Positions 59,069-64,000 of a stretch of DNA of 64,000 nucleotides are shown one piece after another. Origin of the DNA: Oxalobacter paraformigenes (GTDB lineage: Bacteria; Pseudomonadota; Gammaproteobacteria; Burkholderiales; Burkholderiaceae_D); NCBI RefSeq assembly GCF_000158475.2, contig NZ_KI392030.1, positions 618,184 through 682,183 of the forward strand, given 5' to 3'. A program made the translations under genes and the position numbers. Under the pieces are notes generated by a model. The model ran no database searches and had not been told where the DNA came from. It saw only the letters and a program-made list of their open reading frames with translations. Every line of letters starts with the position of its first letter. Position 1 is the stretch's first letter.

Positions 59069-59183
59069 CGCTTATGTATTGCCCGATACTGGGTTATTGA
59101 ACAGTTATGCCTTACAATGATTCCTCGCAAAATTCATTTCGAGCAATTTTCATTCAGGTAGCACAGCATCTGTTTTTTAATTC

Positions 59184-60248
59184 ATGGAAAAATTATTGAA
59201 ACCTCTACGGGATCAGATCGATGAAATCGATGCCCGTATACTGGATTTGTTGAACCGTAGAGCGCAAGTGGCTCAGGAAGTGGGGCATGTCAAGAATAAA
59301 GTGGATGCACCGATTTTCCGGCCCGACAGGGAAGCACAGGTGTTGAGACGGATTGCAGAACGCAATCCTGGCCCTTTGGGAAACACCGAGCTGCAAACTA
59401 TTTTCAAGGAAATCATGTCGGCATGCCGTGCGCTGGAAAAGAAAATAATCGTCGCTTATCTTGGGCCGGCCGGTACTTTTTCGGAGCAGGCTGTTTACCG
59501 TTATTTCGGAATGGCAGTGAATGCGTTACCTTGCGGTTCCATTGACGAGGTTTTTCGTGCAGCGGAAGCCGGAACAGCTGATTTCGGTGTGGTTCCGATC
59601 GAAAATTCGACCGAAGGCGCCATTAACCGGACGCTGGATTTGTTGATGCAGACTCCATTGACCATTGGTAGCGAAGTGTCCATTCCCATACAGCATAATC
59701 TGATGACGTTGAGCGGAAAAATGGATGGCGTTCATACGATTTGCGCGCATTCACAGGCTCTCGCGCAGTGTCAAGGCTGGCTCAATCAGCATTACCCCAA
59801 TATTTTGAGGCATGCTGTTTCTTCCAATGCGGAAGCAGCGCGTATTGCCAGTGAAGATGTCGAAGTTGCGGCTATTGCCGGTGAGATGGCCTCTAAACGT
59901 TACGGCCTTCAGGTTGTAAACGCTCATATTCAGGATGAACCGCAAAACCGGACACGTTTTGCCGTTATCGGCCGAAAGGAAACGGAACCGTCCGGAAAAG
60001 ATCAGACATCGCTTCTTTTGTCCGTCCAGAATAAAGCGGGCGCAGTGTATAAAATGCTGGAGCCGCTTGAAAAGTATGATGTATCAATGACCCGTCTGGA
60101 ATCCAGACCGGCAAAAACCGGAAACTGGGAATATTACTTCTTTGTAGATATCGATGGCCATGTCCGGGAAGAAAAAGTCAGACGGGCATTGGCCGAGTTG
60201 AAGGATCGGGTCGTCTATTTCAAAGTGCTTGGTTCCTATCCTATTTAG
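59184..60248 (+). CDS. pheA: Bifunctional chorismate mutase / prephenate dehydratase
   Basis: Converts chorismate to prephenate and then to phenylpyruvate for phenylalanine. The 354 residues are, in order, an AroQ-type chorismate mutase (LRDQIDEIDARILDLLNRRAQVAQEVG, 1-90), the dehydratase domain (AYLGPAGTFSEQAVYRYFG, GVVPIENSTEGAINRTLDL near 145, then AIAGEMASKRYGL) and a C-terminal ACT domain (NKAGAVYKMLEPLEKYDVSMTRLESRPAK) for feedback by phenylalanine. The fused form is the rule in proteobacteria. No leader peptide rich in Phe was found in the gap before it. Confidence 0.97.
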   Translation: MEKLLKPLRDQIDEIDARILDLLNRRAQVAQEVGHVKNKVDAPIFRPDREAQVLRRIAERNPGPLGNTELQTIFKEIMSACRALEKKIIVAYLGPAGTFSEQAVYRYFGMAVNALPCGSIDEVFRAAEAGTADFGVVPIENSTEGAINRTLDLLMQTPLTIGSEVSIPIQHNLMTLSGKMDGVHTICAHSQALAQCQGWLNQHYPNILRHAVSSNAEAARIASEDVEVAAIAGEMASKRYGLQVVNAHIQDEPQNRTRFAVIGRKETEPSGKDQTSLLLSVQNKAGAVYKMLEPLEKYDVSMTRLESRPAKTGNWEYYFFVDIDGHVREEKVRRALAELKDRVVYFKVLGSYPI

Positions 60249-60268
60249 TTCGTTATACGGAAATTATC

Positions 60269-61375
60269 ATGTCTAATCAGTTCGCACCAGAGTATATCCG
60301 CGCTATTGCACCCTATCAGGCAGGCAAGCCGATTTCGGAAGTTGCGCGCGAATTCGGGCTGGATCCGCAGAAAATCGTCAAGCTCGCTTCCAATGAAAAT
60401 CCCTGCGGGATGCCGCCTTCAGCCAAACAGGCTGTTCAACACGTGCTTGATGAAACCGGACGTTATCCGGATGCGAATGGTTTCGAACTGAAGAAAGTCC
60501 TCTCTGAACGGTACGATGTCCCGCAGAGCTGGATTACTTTGGGGAATGGCAGCAACGATATTCTCGATCTGGCGGCACGGACATTTGTTCAGGCGGGACA
60601 GTCCATCCTGTTTTCGGAGTATTCTTTTTTGGTATATGCCCTCGTTGCGAAAGCAATAGGAGCAAAGGGTATCCAGGTGCCGTCAGTAAATTTCGGTCAC
60701 GATTTAATGGCTATGCTAAAGGCTGTCAGAGACGATACCCGTCTGATTTTTATTGCCAATCCCAACAATCCAACCGGTACTTTTTTGCAGCCTGTCGATA
60801 TCGAAACGTTTCTTGACAAAGTGCCCTCGAATGTTGTCGTTGTAATTGATGAGGCTTATAACGAATATCTGGATTCGTCGATCCAGTATGATTCCACGGC
60901 ATGGGTGAAAAAATATCCGAATCTATTGGTGTCGCGTACTTTTTCGAAAGCATATGGTCTGGCAGGACTGCGTGTCGGATTCGGTCTTGCGCAGCCTGAA
61001 CTGACCGATCTTCTCAATCGGGTAAGGCAGCCTTTCAATGTGAACGCACTGGCTCAGGCAGCAGCAGTCGCCGCCTTGAATGACAAAACTTTTCTGGAAA
61101 AAAGCGCACGAATCAATGCCGACGGTTACCGTTATCTGACTGGGGCGTTTGAGGAAATGGGACTGGAATATGTTCCATCGCATGGGAATTTCGTTCTGGT
61201 AAGGGTCGGGAATGACGATGGGGCCGGTACCCGGGTCAATCTGGAACTGTTGAAAAAGGGCATTATTGTGCGTCCTGTCAATGCCTATGGATTGCCGAAG
61301 TGGCTGCGTGTTTCAATCGGGTTGCCTGAAGAAAACCGGGCTTTCGTTAAAGCGTTGAAAGAAATAATGGCTTGA
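60269..61375 (+). CDS. hisC: Histidinol-phosphate / aromatic amino acid aminotransferase
   Basis: Class I PLP aminotransferase, 368 residues. It has the HisC features VKLASNENPCGMPPSAK, GNGSNDILDLAARTF, ANPNNPTGTFL and the PLP lysine in SRTFSKAYGLAGLRVGFG near 225. In this location, between pheA and tyrA, it is probably used for the final transamination of aromatic acids, though it may also serve histidine. It follows pheA after 20 bases and tyrA begins four bases after its stop. Confidence 0.92.
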   Translation: MSNQFAPEYIRAIAPYQAGKPISEVAREFGLDPQKIVKLASNENPCGMPPSAKQAVQHVLDETGRYPDANGFELKKVLSERYDVPQSWITLGNGSNDILDLAARTFVQAGQSILFSEYSFLVYALVAKAIGAKGIQVPSVNFGHDLMAMLKAVRDDTRLIFIANPNNPTGTFLQPVDIETFLDKVPSNVVVVIDEAYNEYLDSSIQYDSTAWVKKYPNLLVSRTFSKAYGLAGLRVGFGLAQPELTDLLNRVRQPFNVNALAQAAAVAALNDKTFLEKSARINADGYRYLTGAFEEMGLEYVPSHGNFVLVRVGNDDGAGTRVNLELLKKGIIVRPVNAYGLPKWLRVSIGLPEENRAFVKALKEIMA

Positions 61376-61379
61376 ATTC

Positions 61380-62270
61380 GTGGTTCCATTTAAAAAAATT
61401 GTGATTTGCGGCATCGGTCTGATTGGGGGATCGCTTGCGCTGGCTTTGCGAAAAGCAGGCTATTCGGGAAAAATTGTCGGACTGGAAAGGAATAAAGAAA
61501 TCCTGAGCCGTGCGCATGCTCTCGGTATTGTCGATGATGCAGGATCGCCATTAGGGGAAACTTTTCAGGATGCCGATTTGCTGGTCCTGGCCGTCCCGGT
61601 TGCGCAAACCGCCAGTGTACTGAAAATGGTAAGACCGTATTTGTCTTCTGACATTGTCGTGACCGATACCGGCAGCACCAAAACCAATGTCGTCACCATG
61701 GCACGGCAGGTCTTGAATGAAAAAATCGCTTGCTTTATTCCGGCTCATCCCATTGCCGGACGTGAAATGAATGGCCCTGAAGCGGCGGTTGACAACTTGT
61801 TTGCCGGGAAAAAAACGGTGATTACAATACTTCCTGAAAACCGTAAAGATGCTATTGAAAAGATAGCGGGCTTGTGGGAACAATGCGGTTCGGTCATTCA
61901 TTATCTGACGCCCGAGGATCACGACAATGTTTTTGCCACCGTCAGTCATATGCCGCATTTGCTGGCTTATGGGCTCGTCGATTATGTGGCCAAGCATTCA
62001 AAATCGGATATGTTCTTTCAGTATGCCGCCAGCGGGTTTCGGGATTTTACAAGAATAGCCAGTTCTTCACCTGAAATGTGGCGTGATATCACGCTGGCTA
62101 ACCGTGCCCATTTGTTGACGGAACTGGATGCTTATCTGCAAGAACTGGAACATATTCGCGATCTGGTTGAAAAAGCGGATGGACACGGACTTGAAAAAAT
62201 TTATGCCAATGCGCAGCAGGCCAGAATGAACTGGCTCAATACGATTGAAAATTCCGAACTGAAAAAGTAG
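61380..62270 (+). CDS. tyrA: Prephenate (or arogenate) dehydrogenase
   Basis: Oxidative decarboxylation of prephenate to 4-hydroxyphenylpyruvate in tyrosine synthesis. The 296-residue monofunctional enzyme starts with the NAD-binding motif [19 protein letters not shown] near residue 9, has [11 protein letters not shown] near 96 and the catalytic His in [17 protein letters not shown] near 122, and the [10 protein letters not shown] segment. A GTG at 61380 is used as start. No ACT domain follows, so feedback control differs from pheA. Part of the pheA-hisC-tyrA-aroA run. Confidence 0.94.
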   Translation: MVPFKKIVICGIGLIGGSLALALRKAGYSGKIVGLERNKEILSRAHALGIVDDAGSPLGETFQDADLLVLAVPVAQTASVLKMVRPYLSSDIVVTDTGSTKTNVVTMARQVLNEKIACFIPAHPIAGREMNGPEAAVDNLFAGKKTVITILPENRKDAIEKIAGLWEQCGSVIHYLTPEDHDNVFATVSHMPHLLAYGLVDYVAKHSKSDMFFQYAASGFRDFTRIASSSPEMWRDITLANRAHLLTELDAYLQELEHIRDLVEKADGHGLEKIYANAQQARMNWLNTIENSELKK

Positions 62271-62277
62271 TTGCCCG

Positions 62278-63597
62278 ATGCCTCATTATCCTAAATATAT
62301 CGATCTATCGCCGGTCAAGAACGTTTCCGGAACAGTACGTCTTCCCGGTTCCAAAAGTATATCGAACCGGACATTGTTGCTGTCTGCACTGGCGGATGGA
62401 AAAACAGTGATAAAAGATCTTCTCGCTTCTGACGATACAACAGTCATGCTGCAGGCATTACAGGATCTTGGCATTTCGTGGTTGCAGACCGAAACAGGTG
62501 ATGCGTGTGTCGTTACCGGAACACGAGGGAATTTGCCGGTCAAAGAAGCGGATCTGTTTCTGGGAAATGCCGGGACGGCGATACGTCCTTTGACAGCTGC
62601 GCTCGCCGTTCTCGGAGGGAATTTCCTGTTGCACGGTATCAAAAGGATGCATGAGCGGCCTATTGGCGATCTGGTCGATGCGCTGAATGAATCCGGCGCT
62701 AATATCGAATATGTTGAAAATCGGGGTTATCCTCCGATCCGGATTCGTGACGGCCATATCCACTCCCATGACCTTAAGGTGCGCGGAAATGTATCGAGCC
62801 AGTTTCTGACCGCTTTGCTGATGGCTTCGCCCTTGATGGCGCGTACACATGATGTCACTATCCATGTGGTCGGTGAGCTGATTTCAAAACCCTATATTGA
62901 AATTACCCTCAATCTGATGCGTGTATTCGGGGTTGAGGTTGAACGTGATGGCTGGGAATCCTTTACCCTGAAAAAAGGGCAAACTTACAAAAGTCCGGGA
63001 ACGGTGCATGTTGAAGGAGATGCCTCATCCGCATCCTATTTTCTCGCGGCAGCGGCGATTGCAGGCGGCCCGGTCAGAGTGGAAGGTATAGGTCGCAACA
63101 GTATTCAGGGAGATGTCCGTTTCGTCGATGTATTGGAAAGAATGGGTGCCAAGGTGGTGTATGGCGACAATTTCATTGAGGTTTCGTCCGGTGGTTCCCT
63201 GAAACACATTGATGAGGATTTCAATCTGATTCCCGATGCTGCCATGACAGTAGCCATGCTTGCCGTTTATGCGGATGGCCCAAGCGTGTTGCGTAATATA
63301 GGCAGTTGGCGCGTCAAGGAAACAGACCGGATAGTAGCCATGGCAACAGAACTGAAAAAACTGGGTGCCGGGGTTGAAGCAGGCGAAGACTGGCTGAAAA
63401 TCACTCCCGGCAAGCGGATTTTCGATGCCGAAATTGATACCTATGACGATCACCGTATGGCGATGTGTTTTTCATTGGCCTGTCTTTGCAGTCCTAACAG
63501 GATGGGAGCAAAAATCAGGATAAATGATCCCCGGTGCGTTTCCAAAACATTTCCCGAATACTTCCAGGTTTTTTCCGCTCTTTCTCATAGCGTCTGA
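62278..63597 (+). CDS. aroA: 3-phosphoshikimate 1-carboxyvinyltransferase (EPSP synthase)
   Basis: Sixth shikimate-pathway step, joining phosphoenolpyruvate to shikimate 3-phosphate. The 439 residues show [18 protein letters not shown] near residue 22, the active-site [18 protein letters not shown] near 90 (Gly96-type loop, Ala100 equivalent present as GNAGTA; typical class I), [20 protein letters not shown] near 345 and [15 protein letters not shown] near 390. Class I, glyphosate-sensitive motifs by reading. It is the last protein gene of the window; cmk and rpsA, which follow aroA in many betaproteobacteria, are not there. Confidence 0.96.
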   Translation: MPHYPKYIDLSPVKNVSGTVRLPGSKSISNRTLLLSALADGKTVIKDLLASDDTTVMLQALQDLGISWLQTETGDACVVTGTRGNLPVKEADLFLGNAGTAIRPLTAALAVLGGNFLLHGIKRMHERPIGDLVDALNESGANIEYVENRGYPPIRIRDGHIHSHDLKVRGNVSSQFLTALLMASPLMARTHDVTIHVVGELISKPYIEITLNLMRVFGVEVERDGWESFTLKKGQTYKSPGTVHVEGDASSASYFLAAAAIAGGPVRVEGIGRNSIQGDVRFVDVLERMGAKVVYGDNFIEVSSGGSLKHIDEDFNLIPDAAMTVAMLAVYADGPSVLRNIGSWRVKETDRIVAMATELKKLGAGVEAGEDWLKITPGKRIFDAEIDTYDDHRMAMCFSLACLCSPNRMGAKIRINDPRCVSKTFPEYFQVFSALSHSV

Positions 63598-63680
63598 TGT
63601 ACAGGTTTTTGCATGAAAACTTTTTATGGATGAGTTATTTGCTAAAAAGAGACGTTAATGGTTATGGAGTGTGATGTGTC

Positions 63681-63710
63681 TTGACATGTTGAGTGATAGG
63701 GGTAGATAAT
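63681..63710 (+). promoter_or_regulatory. First rRNA-type promoter (P1)
   Basis: Perfect -35 TTGACA, 18-base spacer and -10 GATAAT. The bases over and after the -10 box (GTAGATAATTTTGTTTCTC...) recur 125 bases downstream in the second promoter. Confidence 0.7.
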
Positions 63711-63724
63711 TTTGTTTCTCTGCT
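63702..63724 (+). repeat. Direct repeat copy 1 around rRNA start site
   Basis: This 23-base stretch covers the -10 box and the expected start point of the first promoter. It is identical at 21 of 23 bases to the stretch at 63827-63849, so the two promoters probably arose by duplication. Confidence 0.7.
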
Positions 63725-63806
63725 TTACGGTGGTTTGTAGGTAGCTGTTAGAGGAGAGGAGAGGTCAGGTTTTTTGGAGGTTTTGTAAAATAAATCAAAA
63801 AAAGGC

Positions 63807-63835
63807 TTGACAGGTGATAAAAAGAGGTACATAAT
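63807..63835 (+). promoter_or_regulatory. Second rRNA-type promoter (P2)
   Basis: Perfect -35 TTGACA, 17-base spacer and -10 CATAAT, with an A-rich stretch (AAATAAATCAAAAAAAGG) before the -35 that looks like an UP element. Strong tandem promoters of this kind are typical of rrn operons. Confidence 0.75.
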
Positions 63836-63849
63836 TTCGTTTCTCTGCT
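63827..63849 (+). repeat. Direct repeat copy 2 around rRNA start site
   Basis: Second copy of the element at 63702-63724; the two differ at two positions only. It covers the -10 box and start region of the second promoter. Confidence 0.7.
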
Positions 63850-63898
63850 GATGATAAACAAAACGCTTTATCGGAGAGTGGAGGGGTGGTAAGACGAA

Positions 63899-64000
63899 GC
63901 GATCTTTAAAAAAGAACAGATGATAAGTGTGGACGTTTGTTGAGAGGTAAAAAAGAAACAAACGTTCGCAAGAGAAAGTAAGGACTTCGAAAGAAGAACC
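63899..64000 (+). other. rRNA operon leader with boxA-like element
   Basis: GATCTTTAAAAAA at 63901 resembles the boxA antitermination element that precedes 16S rRNA in betaproteobacteria. It is followed by a hairpin with arms ACGTTTGTT (63933) and AACAAACGT (63957). The 16S gene itself does not begin inside the window; it should follow within the next 100 or so bases. Confidence 0.65.

Noticed and set aside
63725..63961. 78-codon open frame on the minus strand over the rrn promoters
   Set aside because: It overlaps the promoters and leader of an rRNA operon and resembles nothing known.

Overview
The window reads as a chromosomal segment of a betaproteobacterium of the order Burkholderiales. 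The best guess is an Oxalobacter-like member of the Oxalobacteraceae. This rests on gene order (ilvIHC next to an ECF sigma factor with DUF3619 and DUF3106; isc operon; rplM-rpsI; gyrA-serC-pheA-hisC-tyrA-aroA), on a G+C that looks close to 50 percent (estimated by eye), and on a dense block of formate and molybdenum genes that would suit an anaerobic formate producer. The species is an inference. No phage, insertion sequence, CRISPR array or tRNA gene was seen; almost all of the window is core genome, tightly packed.

Layout. 1-1247: 5' part of mutS, cut by the window edge. 1384-4648: ilvIHC (branched-chain amino acids). 5090-6672: ECF sigma factor with two small membrane proteins. 6669-9277: orphan ABC ATPase, tesA, rnfH, ratA, smpB. 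9300-14795: complete iscRSUA-hscBA-fdx-iscX operon with an IscR-type operator, then erpA, argC and rplM-rpsI. 17672-19112: a LysE-type exporter and a ZIP metal transporter that seems to start with ATT. 19224-26512: ribF-ileS-lspA-coaBC-dut and a degenerate M48-like lipoprotein, read leftwards as one probable operon.

26670-40117 is the most distinctive part: an orphan peptide-type binding protein, mobB, a 701-residue iron-sulfur flavoprotein divergent from a hydN-fdhF pair (formate dehydrogenase with Cys in place of Sec), an aldehyde dehydrogenase, modABC, modE with a ModE-like operator, and fdhD. Together these supply molybdate uptake, cofactor maturation, sulfur insertion, the catalytic subunit and its electron carriers, so the block looks like a self-contained formate-oxidation unit.

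40193-54894 holds metY, a DUF4139 protein, queH, thiM with a divergent sirtuin, ahpCF, PPK2, dapF, a lipid A acyltransferase, metK, gph, ubiG and an OmpA-like protein. Between ahpC and ppk2 lies a Fur-like box followed by a strong terminator, a candidate iron-regulated small RNA. 55365-63597 is gyrA-serC-pheA-hisC-tyrA-aroA. The last 320 bases carry two tandem strong promoters, a boxA-like element and leader hairpin typical of an rRNA operon whose 16S gene should begin just past the window.

Most calls rest on protein family motifs readable in the translations. Promoters, operators and the small RNA come from reading by eye and are less certain.
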